Part shown: positions 23,970-32,578 of the stretch, one piece after another
Numbering within the stretch: position 1 is the first letter of the stretch
Layout of the letters: every line of letters starts with the position of its first letter
Origin: Streptomyces sp. Edi4
GTDB taxonomy: Bacteria > Actinomycetota > Actinomycetes > Streptomycetales > Streptomycetaceae
DNA length: 64,000 bases
Assembly (NCBI RefSeq): GCF_040253615.1
Contig: NZ_JBEJGY010000001.1
Coordinates: forward strand, 1-64,000
Direction: 5' to 3'
Made by a program: the position numbers and the translations under genes
The notes under the pieces: generated by a model
Told to the model about the DNA's origin: nothing
Databases searched by the model: none
What the model saw: only the letters and a program-made list of their open reading frames with translations

Positions 23970-24650
23970 GTGGCCAGGCGTACAACGGCATACCGGCGCG
24001 TTGCCCAGGACCTGCGTGACCAGATCGCGGATGGACGGCTCAGGCCCGGGGACCGGATTCCGTCGCTGACGGCGCTTCAGGACACCTACGAATGCTCGGA
24101 CACAGTCATCCTCGAGGCTCGCAAGGTCCTGGTGGCTGAGGGGCTTCTCGTCGCTAAGACCGGTGACGGGACGTACGTGCGCGGTCGGCCCGATCCGCTG
24201 CGGCTGGTGTACGGAGCTCCCGAGGGCCGCGAGCAGCCCCTGTTCCGCCTGGAGGCCGGCGAGACCGGACTGTTCCCGGATGTGGTCCCGGTGGAGCCGG
24301 AGGAAAGCATCTCCGCACCTGCGGCCGTCGCGGCGGCGCTTGGCGTCCGGGCGGGCCGCAAGGTACGGCGCTCAGTGCGGCTGTTTCGGCACGAGGGGCA
24401 GGCCGTGCAGTTGGTGACCGTCCACGCCCTCGCCAGCGGGAAGGCGCCTGCCGCCGCGCTGTCGGTGGACATCGCTGCTCGCCCGGCGTCGGACGCAGAG
24501 GGCCGGGTGCTGGACGGCGTTGCCGGGCAGCCCTTGCTGGTGGCCACCCAGGTGGAACGGCCGGAGGCCGGGACGGCGCGCGTGGTGGAGACGCTGGTGC
24601 TCGCCGAGCGCTTCACGCTGGCATACCGGCCGGAAGGCGCTGGCGGGTAG
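23970..24650 (+). CDS. GntR-family regulator
   Basis: 226 aa. N-terminal GntR winged helix (YRRVAQDLRDQIADGRLRPG, then IPSLTALQDTYECSDTVILE and GLLVAKTGDGTYV), followed by a UTRA-like effector domain. GTG 23970 follows GAGGGG. Divergent from the aminotransferase operon, so it probably represses that operon in response to a small molecule. Confidence 0.85.
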   Translation: MARRTTAYRRVAQDLRDQIADGRLRPGDRIPSLTALQDTYECSDTVILEARKVLVAEGLLVAKTGDGTYVRGRPDPLRLVYGAPEGREQPLFRLEAGETGLFPDVVPVEPEESISAPAAVAAALGVRAGRKVRRSVRLFRHEGQAVQLVTVHALASGKAPAAALSVDIAARPASDAEGRVLDGVAGQPLLVATQVERPEAGTARVVETLVLAERFTLAYRPEGAGG

Positions 24651-24720
24651 CCCTCCCCAGGCGCGGGCCCGCGGGGCAGGTTCTTGTTCGTGGTGAAAGA
24701 TCGCGGACCGACTTCCATCT

Positions 24721-24745
24721 TTACAACATTACATTGTATAGTTGG
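24721..24745 (+). promoter_or_regulatory. Dispersed operator-promoter, site 4
   Basis: TTACAACATTACATTG-TATAGT-TGG, with GACTTCCATC upstream and AAAGATCGC further up, both shared with sites 8 and others. -10 at 24737-24742. Drives the 49-aa gene at 24783. Confidence 0.85.
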
Positions 24746-24782
24746 GGCGTAGGGAGAACACGAACCGAGGGAGGGGACCACG

Positions 24783-24932
24783 ATGGCCGAGAAGCTGGAC
24801 GCCGCGGAGAAAGCGCGCATCGACGAGGTTGAGGACCTGGGGTACGGGATCTGCCGGGGCTGCGAGGTCGCGTACGAGGCGCACTGCAAGCGGTGCGACG
24901 GGCCCTGGTGCCCGGCCTGCGACGACTGGTAG
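24783..24932 (+). CDS. 49-aa cysteine-rich zinc-ribbon protein
   Basis: ATG 24783 follows GAGGGGACCACG, 41 bp downstream of the -10 box. The peptide has a charged helical start and six Cys as three CxxC pairs (C24/27, C35/38, C43/46), probably a compact zinc-binding fold. Closed by a 15-bp hairpin. Easily missed because of its length. Confidence 0.75.
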   Translation: MAEKLDAAEKARIDEVEDLGYGICRGCEVAYEAHCKRCDGPWCPACDDW

Positions 24933-24939
24933 GCCCTAC

Positions 24940-24973
24940 CCACCAACACACCGCCACGGCGGTGTGTTGGTGG
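24940..24973 (+). terminator. Hairpin after 49-aa gene
   Basis: CCACCAACACACCGCC pairs perfectly with GGCGGTGTGTTGGTGG around a very short loop, 8 bp after the stop codon. Confidence 0.8.
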
Positions 24974-25033
24974 TTGTTCGGCACCCGTTCACGGGCGAGG
25001 GTTCCCGGGCATGTGCAGCGCCACCATCAACAC

Positions 25034-25079
25034 CGCAGTGAGGGGCCTCCGGCCGGGCGGCTGGAGGCCCCTCACTGCG
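25034..25079 (-). terminator. 17-bp terminator of late operon
   Basis: CGCAGTGAGGGGCCTCC pairs with GGAGGCCCCTCACTGCG, 12-nt loop. It ends the leftward late transcript 15 bp after the last methyltransferase ORF. Confidence 0.8.
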
Positions 25080-25094
25080 TGCGGCGCCGCACGG

Positions 25095-25622
25095 CTACGC
25101 CCGGCAGGCCGCTCCCCCGGTGCGCGCCAGCAGCAGCGCGATCGCGTCCCGGGCCTGGGCCGGAACGACCCCGTTGCCCAGCGCCTTGAGCTGGGCGGCC
25201 CGCGACAGATCCGGCACGCCGGTCACCCACGCCTGCTCCAGACCCATCATCCACTCGACGAACTCCGGTGCCAGCCGCCCGCGTTCGTTCACCGCCGACG
25301 GTGCCGCGCGCCCAGTGCGCTGTTCCCAGCGGGTGATCGCCGCGGCGTAAGGGCCCCACGGTCCGGGGATGTCGTCGGGTCCGGCCTGGTGGTGCGCGCC
25401 GCCGGGCAGGAGGTGCTCGACCTCGTCGGCGAGCGTGGGTCCGTGTCCGCCGGCCCTCCGCTTGTCCGGGTGCTGGGAGCCGCCGTTGGTGGCGAGCTGG
25501 GCCGTCGGGGTTTTCAGCAGCGGGCGAGCGTCCGGGCACGGCTCGGCCGGGATCGGCGGGACCTGGTGGTTCCGTGACCGGTGCGTCCCGGCGACGCGCG
25601 CGTAGGTGACGCCTGGCGCCAC
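25095..25622 (-). CDS. C5-methyltransferase, C-terminal part
   Basis: 175 aa from GTG 25622, nearly contiguous with the stop of the preceding ORF (TGATGTG). Contains a target-recognition-like region (THRSRNHQVPP, PTAQLATNGGSQHPDKRR) and motif IX/X (LKALGNGVVPAQA). It lacks the catalytic half, so it only makes sense with the 25624-26277 product, either as a second subunit or joined by +1 frameshifting. Confidence 0.65.
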   Translation of the reverse strand: MAPGVTYARVAGTHRSRNHQVPPIPAEPCPDARPLLKTPTAQLATNGGSQHPDKRRAGGHGPTLADEVEHLLPGGAHHQAGPDDIPGPWGPYAAAITRWEQRTGRAAPSAVNERGRLAPEFVEWMMGLEQAWVTGVPDLSRAAQLKALGNGVVPAQARDAIALLLARTGGAACRA

Positions 25623-25623
25623 A

Positions 25624-26277
25624 TCACGCCGCCTGTGGCCAGGCGAGGATGAAGATCCGCTCGCGGCGGTGCGGCGCGCCGGCGTCCGAGGCGCGGAGCA
25701 GAATCCACTCCGCATCGAACCCGAGGGTGGCCAGATCTCCGAGTACAACTCCGAGGGCGCGCAGCTCCCCGGGGCTCGGGCCGTCAGCCACCGTCGGGTG
25801 CTCGCGTCCCACACCGCGAGCAGATAGGAGACCTCGGACATTCTCGATCACCACCAAGGAGGGTCGGAGTACGGAGATGGCGTCGGCGACGTGGTGCCAG
25901 ATGCCGGATCGGGTGCCGGGAGCGAGGCCGTCCAGGCGCCCGGCCAGGCTCACGTCGGTGCAGGGGAACCCGGCGGTCAGCACGTCGACCGGGGCGACGG
26001 CGCTCCAGTCGACGGCCGTGACGTCGCCGTGGTTGGGAACGGTGGGCCAGTGATGGGCGAGGATGCGGGCCGAGCGCTGCTGCGGGTCGGCCGGGTCGTA
26101 CTCGCAGTGCCAGACGACCTCGCCGCCCAGTACGTCGCTAACGGCAAGATCGAGGCCCCCGTATCCGCTGCAGAGCGAGCCGATACGGGGGCGGGCAGGA
26201 ACGGTAGGGGTGGTCAGGCGATGCCCTTTCAGGCGGGCCTCCCGGGGCGGTCGGGTCAGTGGCCGACGGCACTCCAC
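25624..26277 (-). CDS. C5-methyltransferase, catalytic part
   Basis: 217 aa. Motif I (GSLCSGYGGLDLAV, about 33-46), motif IV with catalytic Cys (GFPCTDVSLAG, Pro105-Cys106), motif VI (ENVRGL) and motif VIII (PHRRERIFILA), then a stop. The break falls between motif VIII and the recognition domain, as in naturally split C5 enzymes such as M.AquI. GTG 26277 is the longest start and overlaps the upstream gene by 22 nt; a shorter start after AAAGGG near 26215 is possible. Confidence 0.75.
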   Translation of the reverse strand: MECRRPLTRPPREARLKGHRLTTPTVPARPRIGSLCSGYGGLDLAVSDVLGGEVVWHCEYDPADPQQRSARILAHHWPTVPNHGDVTAVDWSAVAPVDVLTAGFPCTDVSLAGRLDGLAPGTRSGIWHHVADAISVLRPSLVVIENVRGLLSARGVGREHPTVADGPSPGELRALGVVLGDLATLGFDAEWILLRASDAGAPHRRERIFILAWPQAA

Positions 26278-26501
26278 ACACCGACCAGCAGCGCACCGAG
26301 GGCGATCAAGACACTGAGGGTGGGCAGGGGCCAGCGGCTGCGCTCCAGGGCAGCTACGCGGTCTTGGAGGTCCGCGACGTCCTTGTCGGTCTGGTCGTTT
26401 CGCTGCACCAGGAGTGCGAGCTGGCCGTCGATGCCCGCCAGCCCGACTTCGAGGCTGCGGCGCAGGTCGGCCAGCGCGAGTGCGACCTCTCCATCGGGCA
26501 T
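26256..26501 (-). CDS. Coiled-coil protein with C-terminal TM
   Basis: 81 aa. Heptad-like helix over residues 8-52 (LRRSLEVGLAGIDGQLALLV, then DLQDRVAALE), then one TM (about 58-78). This tail-anchored layout is common next to holins in actinophages and may modulate lysis. ATG 26501. Confidence 0.7.
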   Translation of the reverse strand: MPDGEVALALADLRRSLEVGLAGIDGQLALLVQRNDQTDKDVADLQDRVAALERSRWPLPTLSVLIALGALLVGVWSAVGH

Positions 26502-26516
26502 GGCGAGGAGTCCCTT

Positions 26517-26768
26517 CTACAGGCGGTTGGGGTCGGTCTTGGCCGGGAGCCAGGCGGCGGTGCCCACCTGGCCGAGCCGGGTGCCGATCGCGCCCTTGAC
26601 GACGGTGAGCGCGGCGGGGATCGCGGCAATGGCGCTGGCCTCCAGGAAGGAGAGGTTGACGAGGTCGGTGGTGGCGCCCGCGAGCAGGAGGCCGAGGAGC
26701 GCCTCGACGTAGGTGAGGACGGTGCGCTCGGCGACGTCGGCGAGGGCGCTGGGGGTGGACTGGGACAT
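26517..26768 (-). CDS. Holin
   Basis: 83 aa with two hydrophobic segments (about 16-33 and 41-60) and a charged C-terminus, the size and layout of r1t-type class II holins. ATG 26768 follows AAGGAG. It lies 17 bp after the endolysin, forming the usual lysis cassette. The role is to permeabilise the membrane for the lysin. Confidence 0.8.
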   Translation of the reverse strand: MSQSTPSALADVAERTVLTYVEALLGLLLAGATTDLVNLSFLEASAIAAIPAALTVVKGAIGTRLGQVGTAAWLPAKTDPNRL

Positions 26769-26785
26769 GCGTTGCTCCTTGGGGG

Positions 26786-28246
26786 TCAGGCGGTTGCGGT
26801 GAAGGCGTGCCGGGCGGCGAGGCGCTGGAGGGAGGTGAGGCCGGGGATACCGTCGGCGTCGGAGCCGCTGTAGCCGCCGCCAGCCGAGCTGCGCTGCCAG
26901 GCCGCGTAGGCGTCGCGGGTCCGAGTGCCGAAGGACCCGTCGACGTAGGCCCTGTTCAGCAGTCCCTCCGCGGCCAACGCGTCCTCGAGGACGCGGACTT
27001 CGGAGGGGTAGGTGGTGTGGCCGTCCGGGGCCGGGATGTCCTGGCTGGCGGCTGCCTTGAGGTGGGCGACGCTGACACTGGGCGTCGATCCGCCTCCGGG
27101 GATGTCGTTGCCGCGGCCGGTGACGAGCAGCTCCCAGGTGGTGGGGCCCGGGAGGCCGTCGGCGTCCGATCCGAACCAGCCCTGGGCCTGCTGGAATGCG
27201 CGGGTGGCGTTGCGGTCGGCGTCGCCCCAGTTCGGGCCGGGGCCAACCGAGTAGAAGCGGCGGCCGCCGCGGGCGCACAGCATGTTGCCGAGCCGGGTGA
27301 CGTAGGCGTTGCTCGCGCCCGGCCCGAAGTTGCCAGCGCCGGGGAACGCGTCGCCGCCTCCGGGCGGTGGCGGGGGTCCGCCTCCGCCGAGGACCTTGCC
27401 GGTGTCGATCTGGCCGGGGTCTCCGTGGTCGTTGCCGGGCACGTCGCAGTGCCCGAAGTAGCCGCCGCTGCCCTGCCAGACCGACCGCGAACGGGGCTTG
27501 TCCGGGCCCGGGTAGCGGGCGGGCGGCCCGGCCGGGAACGCTTTCGGGACGCCCCAGGAGCGGGCGGCCGCGAGGATCTTCTGCCAGCCGGGCTTGGACG
27601 CCGGGTCCCAGCCGGTGGTCCACGGCTTGGAGGCGTAGCCGAGGACCTCGATCTGGATGCACACCTTGCCCTCGCGGTTGGTGCGCCGCGCGCCGTCGTT
27701 CTTCAGGGCGCGCCCGGACTGGCTGAGCGGCCCGAACTGTCCGACCCGGTCGGTGACCGGGCAGTAGATCAGCTGCGGCTCAGAGGCGACCTGGACCAGG
27801 TAGGAGCCGATCGACTCGAGGTAACGGCCGCCGGCCGGGGACTCGGTGGTGTGCAGGACGACGCGGGGCGGGTTGTCGGGGGTGTCCATGGCACCGCCGA
27901 TGGAGCCGTCGCCGATGCCGATCGCGCCGGAGATCCAGGTGGTGCCGGACGCGCCGCGCGGCAGAGTCGCCGACGCCGGGCCGGGCTCGGTGTCCTCGGC
28001 GGGTGTGTGTCCGTCGGGGGCGTGGACGGTGAACGGGGCGGCGTCGACCGGCTCGTACCAGTCGAGGTCGCCGTCCTCGCGCAGCACGAACAGCGAGCCC
28101 GGGCGGGCCGGGTGCTCGCGGGTGAAGCGGGGGGTGTCGGGGAGCGCGGCCAGCGCGCGGACGGTGTCGAGGTGCTCTTCGTCGACGGTTCCGCAGTAGG
28201 TGAGGGACCGGTCGGGGTGGATGATCGCGGCGTGGTGCGTGGTCAC
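26786..28246 (-). CDS. Endolysin (amidase with C-terminal repeats)
   Basis: 486 aa from GTG 28246 (AGGAGG). The N-terminal 90 residues are an unusual extension. The amidase_2/PGRP-like domain includes LHTTES (His132) and GHCDVPGNDHGDPG. The C-terminal third has two peptidoglycan-binding-like repeats ending SDADGLPGPTTW and SDADGIPGLTSL, separated by a Gly/Pro linker. Cleaves the muramyl-alanine bond in peptidoglycan. Confidence 0.85.
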   Translation of the reverse strand: MTTHHAAIIHPDRSLTYCGTVDEEHLDTVRALAALPDTPRFTREHPARPGSLFVLREDGDLDWYEPVDAAPFTVHAPDGHTPAEDTEPGPASATLPRGASGTTWISGAIGIGDGSIGGAMDTPDNPPRVVLHTTESPAGGRYLESIGSYLVQVASEPQLIYCPVTDRVGQFGPLSQSGRALKNDGARRTNREGKVCIQIEVLGYASKPWTTGWDPASKPGWQKILAAARSWGVPKAFPAGPPARYPGPDKPRSRSVWQGSGGYFGHCDVPGNDHGDPGQIDTGKVLGGGGPPPPPGGGDAFPGAGNFGPGASNAYVTRLGNMLCARGGRRFYSVGPGPNWGDADRNATRAFQQAQGWFGSDADGLPGPTTWELLVTGRGNDIPGGGSTPSVSVAHLKAAASQDIPAPDGHTTYPSEVRVLEDALAAEGLLNRAYVDGSFGTRTRDAYAAWQRSSAGGGYSGSDADGIPGLTSLQRLAARHAFTATA

Positions 28247-28254
28247 GGGTCCTC

Positions 28255-29070
28255 CTAGGCGTGGAGCTGGATCGCGTCGATCTGGTCGCGCAACGCGTTG
28301 TAGGTGCTCAGGCGCAGCCGGAAGTCGCCGCCGTCGCCCCAGGCGGTGCCCCAGGAGCTGCGGGCCCGCAGGACGGTGCGTTCGGGGATGACCCGGCCGC
28401 TCGCGTCCTGGGCGACCTCCTCGAGGGCGAGGGCGCATACCTCGTGGCCGCCGGCGAGGCCGGAGGTGCGCCAGTACGGGACGGTGTCGACGAAGGCGTC
28501 GGTGCCTGGGGTGAACCAGGCGTCGTACCAGGGCAGTCCGAGCAGGACCGGGCCGCTTTGCAGGGCGCTGGCCAGGGCGTCGGCGTCGAGGATGTGGGTG
28601 TAGGAGCCGATGAGACCGCGGCTGTGCAGGGCGCGCGCGGCGCCGAGGCCGGAGCTGCCGGCGTCGTTCGGCGGCCACTGCCAGGCCGTGAACTCGTCTG
28701 CGGCGGTGGCGTCCGCGTACAGCCGGATCGCCCATTCCTCGGCCGCGCGGGCGTCGGGCGTCAGCCCGGCTGCCGCGAGGCGGGGCGCGTCCAGGACGAT
28801 CGACAGGGCGGCGGCTGCGGCGTTGGCGGTGCACGATCCCAGGGCGTCCACGTCGGGCGTGCCGTCGACGAGTTGTGACGTCCGGATGTGCTGGGCCTGG
28901 AGGTTCTGCTGGTCGAGGACCGGGATGGTCGGCTGCCAGCTGACGGGATGCAGAGTGTCCCGGGTGGCGCGGTGCCGGAACCGCAGGGAGCGGGCGTCGA
29001 GGACTTGGTGTCGTCCGAGCGCCGGGTGGGGGTCGTAATGGCGTACGAGGACGCCGTGAGTGGTTGGCAC
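28255..29070 (-). CDS. Papain-like cysteine protease
   Basis: 271 aa. C1-like motifs: Cys80 in LGSCTANAAA, His209 in GGHEVCAL, and RSSWGTAWGDGG corresponding to NSWGxxWGxxG. The papain Asn is Ser here. No signal peptide. Encoded between tail fibre and lysin, so it may be virion-associated (tail-tip processing or entry). Start GTG 29070; a late-promoter-like motif lies 125 bp upstream. Confidence 0.75.
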   Translation of the reverse strand: MPTTHGVLVRHYDPHPALGRHQVLDARSLRFRHRATRDTLHPVSWQPTIPVLDQQNLQAQHIRTSQLVDGTPDVDALGSCTANAAAAALSIVLDAPRLAAAGLTPDARAAEEWAIRLYADATAADEFTAWQWPPNDAGSSGLGAARALHSRGLIGSYTHILDADALASALQSGPVLLGLPWYDAWFTPGTDAFVDTVPYWRTSGLAGGHEVCALALEEVAQDASGRVIPERTVLRARSSWGTAWGDGGDFRLRLSTYNALRDQIDAIQLHA

Positions 29071-29193
29071 TGTCGGTCCGCTTCTCCCCCGCGCCCCGGC
29101 AAAGTGGATGCCTGGCCATCTGGCCGAGCGATCCCTCGGGGTGTGGTGCGGGCCGCAGATGCGGAGGCGGCGCGGGCGGAGGGTCGCCCGGCA

Positions 29194-29211
29194 GTGCCGT
29201 GATCAATGATA
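29194..29211 (-). promoter_or_regulatory. Late-promoter-like motif, copy 1
   Basis: Minus strand TATCATTGATCACGGCAC, 16 of 18 identical to the copy upstream of the portal gene. Upstream of the protease-lysis genes. Confidence 0.55.
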
Positions 29212-29214
29212 GAG

Positions 29215-29231
29215 GCGGGCCGGGGGCCCGC
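29215..29231 (-). terminator. Short hairpin after tail-fibre gene
   Basis: GCGGGCC-GGG-GGCCCGC, 19 bp past the fibre stop and just before the late-promoter-like motif. A modest terminator or attenuator. Confidence 0.45.
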
Positions 29232-29249
29232 TGTCGAGCGTCGGCCTCG

Positions 29250-31454
29250 TCAGTCCAGCGGGTAGCGCACGTTCCAGGTGACGTATCCGTTGCCGCTGGC
29301 GAGTTGGGTGCTGGCCGCGCTGGAGATGTTGGAGAGAGTCACCTTGCCGGTGGCCGGGGTCAGGTTGGCGCTGACCATGGCGCTGGCGGTGCCGAGGGCG
29401 CCAGTGGGCAAGACAACCAGGGTCCACTGCTGGACGAGGGTGTTGCCCGGCACCGCCTCGTCCGGCAGCGTGAAGAGTTCCTCACCGACGGCCGGTGTCG
29501 ACCTGGCCGTGCGCTTGAGGATCCCGCGGAGCCCGACAGTGTTGTCCGGGTAGACGCGGTAGGCGACCTTGTCGAAGCCGCCCCCGTACTGGGCCCAGTT
29601 GAACCCCAGGGACGGGGTTTTCCAGCCCTGGTTGTACAGACCTATTCGGCCGTCGGTGCCGATGTAGAAGCTGTTCTGGAAGTAGACCTCCGCTCGGCTG
29701 CCGTCGTGGCTGCGGGCGTTGATGGAGCCGCCACTGACGATCTCGATGCGGTCGTACAGGGCGGAGCCGAACAGGGTGGATTCGGCGGAGCTGGAGATCT
29801 CGGTTGCGCTGAGCTCCATCCGTCCCTTGGCGGGCTCGGACCACATCGACAGCGAGGCGCCGGGGTAGGCCATGGGGCCGCCGAGGCGTGGCATCGCTCC
29901 GCCGGCGGGCGGGGTCGGCGCGCGCAACTCTGCGGACTGCAGGCGCAGCTTAGAGGTGTTGGTGGCGGGGTCGTACGCGGCGTACAGCGCGGCTGGTGCC
30001 GTCTCGGTGGCTGCGCCGGACAGCAGGCGGACCTGCCCGGTGGTGGGCTGGGTGTCGGTGGCGGGGATCTGGGTGATCTCGACACGGCTTCCGGCGTCCC
30101 CGGTTCGTAGGACTGCGCCGTCGATCTGGACGCCGATGATGTGGACGCCCTTGATGGTCTTGCCGTTAAGGGCGTCGACGTTGAGCATGTCGGCGGTGAT
30201 GACGCCCGCGGTGAGCAGTGCCAGGCGGGCGGAGTTGACGTCGAGGTGGTCACCGGTGAGGGTCTTGAACTTGATCTCACGGCCGGTGATGCTCTGCGCG
30301 ACGATCTTCTCGGCGTTGACGGAGTCCGCCGCTAGTTCCGGGGTGCCGATGGATCCGGCGAGGACCAGGCCGGCCGTGATGACGGTGCGGACCTCGGCGT
30401 TGTCGAACAGGACGCTGCCCGCGCTGGCGGCGTATGCCTCGCAGTAGACGGCGGCGTGCACGGTGTTGGCAGGGGCCTGGACCTGGGCGGTCGGCCGGGT
30501 CCACGTCGTGCTCGCGGCGGCGGGCGCTTCGAGGAGGCCGTAGCCGAGAGTGGCGCCCGCAGTGTCCAGCCACCGCAGGTAGAACCTCGGGGTGCCCTGC
30601 CAGTCGGTGCTGGTGGCGTAGTCGACGGCCAGGTAGAAGCGGTCGCCGGGCGACGCGGGCAGCGTCGTGAGCATCTGGGCGCGGGTGGTGGGGGTGGGGG
30701 CGGTGGCGTCCACCTTGAGGCAACGGGCGGAGTTGCGGCCCGAGGCCGCGGTGCTCCAGTTGGTGCTCCCGACCAGCAGCTGGTCGGTGAAGGCTCCTTC
30801 GAAGGACGGGTCGGGCAGCAGGTTGCCGGTGCCGATGGCGAGGCGGTCGGAATCGATCGCGCCAACCGCGACCTTGGCCCGGGTCACCGCTCCTTCGGCG
30901 AGGGCGAGTTCATCGACGATGCCGGCCATCACGTCTTCGGCGACCACGGGCAAGCGCCCGGTGGGACCGACCGTGGTGGAGGGGGCGGAGGCGGTGCCGG
31001 AGGTGTTGCGGGCTACGAGGCGTACGTACTGGGGAGTGTCGGTGATGACGACGGCGCTGCCGCCCTGCGGTGATTCCAGGGTCGCGCGGAGGGTGTCCGG
31101 ACCGGGGGTGAAGTCGGGCACGACAGCGGCGTGGATCTCCAGGCGGGCCCAGTCCAACGGGACTGGCTGGCCTTCGGTGAAGCGGCCGTCCCAACTGATG
31201 CTGATGCCGCCGAGGGTGCCGGTCACGGCGGGCGGCGCCGGCTGGGGCGGGGGCGGTCCGTTGACGACGTTGACTCCGCTGGTGCCGTCGGCCTGCTGGC
31301 CGATGACCGCGCGCAGGGAGCCTGCGTCGTCGTACACCTGGACGGCGCCGTTCTCGATGGAGGAGTGGCTGAGCCGGGAGGAACGGGTGAGGAGGTCGAG
31401 TCGGCGCTTGAGATCGGCGATCTCGCCGCCCAGCCGGTGCAGGTCGTCGGGCAT
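29250..31454 (-). CDS. Minor tail protein / tail fibre
   Basis: 734 aa. Short N-terminal coiled coil (GGEIADLKRRLDLLTRSSRL), then beta-rich Ser/Thr/Ala/Gly sequence with fibronectin-like and carbohydrate-binding-like stretches (DPSFEGAF ... FDNAEVRT), a triple-helix-like ITADMLNVDALNGKTI region and a beta C-terminus. Typical of a receptor-binding component at the siphovirus tail tip. Confidence 0.75.
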   Translation of the reverse strand: MPDDLHRLGGEIADLKRRLDLLTRSSRLSHSSIENGAVQVYDDAGSLRAVIGQQADGTSGVNVVNGPPPPQPAPPAVTGTLGGISISWDGRFTEGQPVPLDWARLEIHAAVVPDFTPGPDTLRATLESPQGGSAVVITDTPQYVRLVARNTSGTASAPSTTVGPTGRLPVVAEDVMAGIVDELALAEGAVTRAKVAVGAIDSDRLAIGTGNLLPDPSFEGAFTDQLLVGSTNWSTAASGRNSARCLKVDATAPTPTTRAQMLTTLPASPGDRFYLAVDYATSTDWQGTPRFYLRWLDTAGATLGYGLLEAPAAASTTWTRPTAQVQAPANTVHAAVYCEAYAASAGSVLFDNAEVRTVITAGLVLAGSIGTPELAADSVNAEKIVAQSITGREIKFKTLTGDHLDVNSARLALLTAGVITADMLNVDALNGKTIKGVHIIGVQIDGAVLRTGDAGSRVEITQIPATDTQPTTGQVRLLSGAATETAPAALYAAYDPATNTSKLRLQSAELRAPTPPAGGAMPRLGGPMAYPGASLSMWSEPAKGRMELSATEISSSAESTLFGSALYDRIEIVSGGSINARSHDGSRAEVYFQNSFYIGTDGRIGLYNQGWKTPSLGFNWAQYGGGFDKVAYRVYPDNTVGLRGILKRTARSTPAVGEELFTLPDEAVPGNTLVQQWTLVVLPTGALGTASAMVSANLTPATGKVTLSNISSAASTQLASGNGYVTWNVRYPLD

Positions 31455-31480
31455 AACGGGGTGACTCCTTATGACGAGGG

Positions 31481-32578
31481 TCAGGCCGCAGCCGGCCCGT
31501 AGTGGTAACTGTCCGCGCGCGCCAAGTCGACGGTGACGGTCTCGCCGTCGCTACCGCCCGTGTGCACCGTCCAGCCGGTGATGCGGCACCATCCCAACCA
31601 CTCGGCCCACTCGTTGTGCACCGTGACCTGGACGTCGTCGCCGACCTGAAATGAGCCGAGGGGGGCGGCGGGGTGGTCGGGGCGGATGCGGATCTGGTCG
31701 ACGCTGCCGCGGGTCTGACGGCGGGTCCGCTCGGCACGCGCCCGCTGCGCGAGGATGTCGGTGCCCTTGACGTCGGGCAGGTCCAGGACGTGCTCCAGGC
31801 GCAGCCGCCCGTCACGGACCGAGTCGATGACGCGCACCTTGGCGCGGCCCTCCCCCGCCCCGGTGGCGATCACCGTCTGGGCGTAGTCGTCGGCGTTCCT
31901 GGTGACGGCCGGGGCGTCGAGGATGTTGACCCCGCTGGCGAAGGACACGTCGTCGCGGCGCGCGCCGAGGCGGGGGTAGGCCAGGCGCAGGCGGCGCACG
32001 ATCGTGCCGTTCGGCCCCCAGGCCGTGTCGCAGGTGTAGTCCGGCGAGTCGTCGGCCTTGACCAGGTCGTCGACCGTGTTGCCGAGGACCGGGTCTTCCC
32101 ACCAGTTGGAGTGCATGGGCTCGGCGGTGGTGCCGACCTTGGCCGTGGATGTGGCCGGGTCGACGACCACGCCGAGGTCGCCGTCCGGGATGGACTGGGC
32201 ATAGGCCCAGATGTCGCGGATCACGCGGCAGGGGTCAGCGTTCACGTACGGGCCGCGGCCGTCCAGCTCACCATGGATGTCGTGGCGGCGCTGGAGGTAG
32301 GAGGACCAGCCGGCGGCCTCGAGGGAGAGCGTGCGGTCCTCGGGGGTGGCCTGCCACAGAATGCCGCCCCACCGCAGCACACCGCCGTTCTCGACGTACA
32401 GCGCACAGGTGCCCTCCTCGAGGAGCTCGGGGACTGTACGGGCAAAGCGCGGGGTCAGCTTCGCCCGCAGCGCGCCAGGACCGTTGAGTTCGGGCCCGAA
32501 CTCAACGTCGGACAGCGGCAGGTCGGCGGCGAGGATCTGGCCGGTCAGGAGGTGCTGAGCGAAGTAGCGGTAGGGCAT
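31481..32578 (-). CDS. Minor tail protein (tail-tip, Gp37-like)
   Basis: 365 aa. MPYRYFAQHLLTGQILAADL, then an all-beta N-terminal part and a C-terminal GDDVQVTVHNEWAEWLGWCR section. Resembles tail-tip proteins of actino-siphophages with a ReqiPepy6 Gp37-like architecture. ATG 32578 overlaps the upstream stop (TGATG). Confidence 0.7.
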   Translation of the reverse strand: MPYRYFAQHLLTGQILAADLPLSDVEFGPELNGPGALRAKLTPRFARTVPELLEEGTCALYVENGGVLRWGGILWQATPEDRTLSLEAAGWSSYLQRRHDIHGELDGRGPYVNADPCRVIRDIWAYAQSIPDGDLGVVVDPATSTAKVGTTAEPMHSNWWEDPVLGNTVDDLVKADDSPDYTCDTAWGPNGTIVRRLRLAYPRLGARRDDVSFASGVNILDAPAVTRNADDYAQTVIATGAGEGRAKVRVIDSVRDGRLRLEHVLDLPDVKGTDILAQRARAERTRRQTRGSVDQIRIRPDHPAAPLGSFQVGDDVQVTVHNEWAEWLGWCRITGWTVHTGGSDGETVTVDLARADSYHYGPAAA

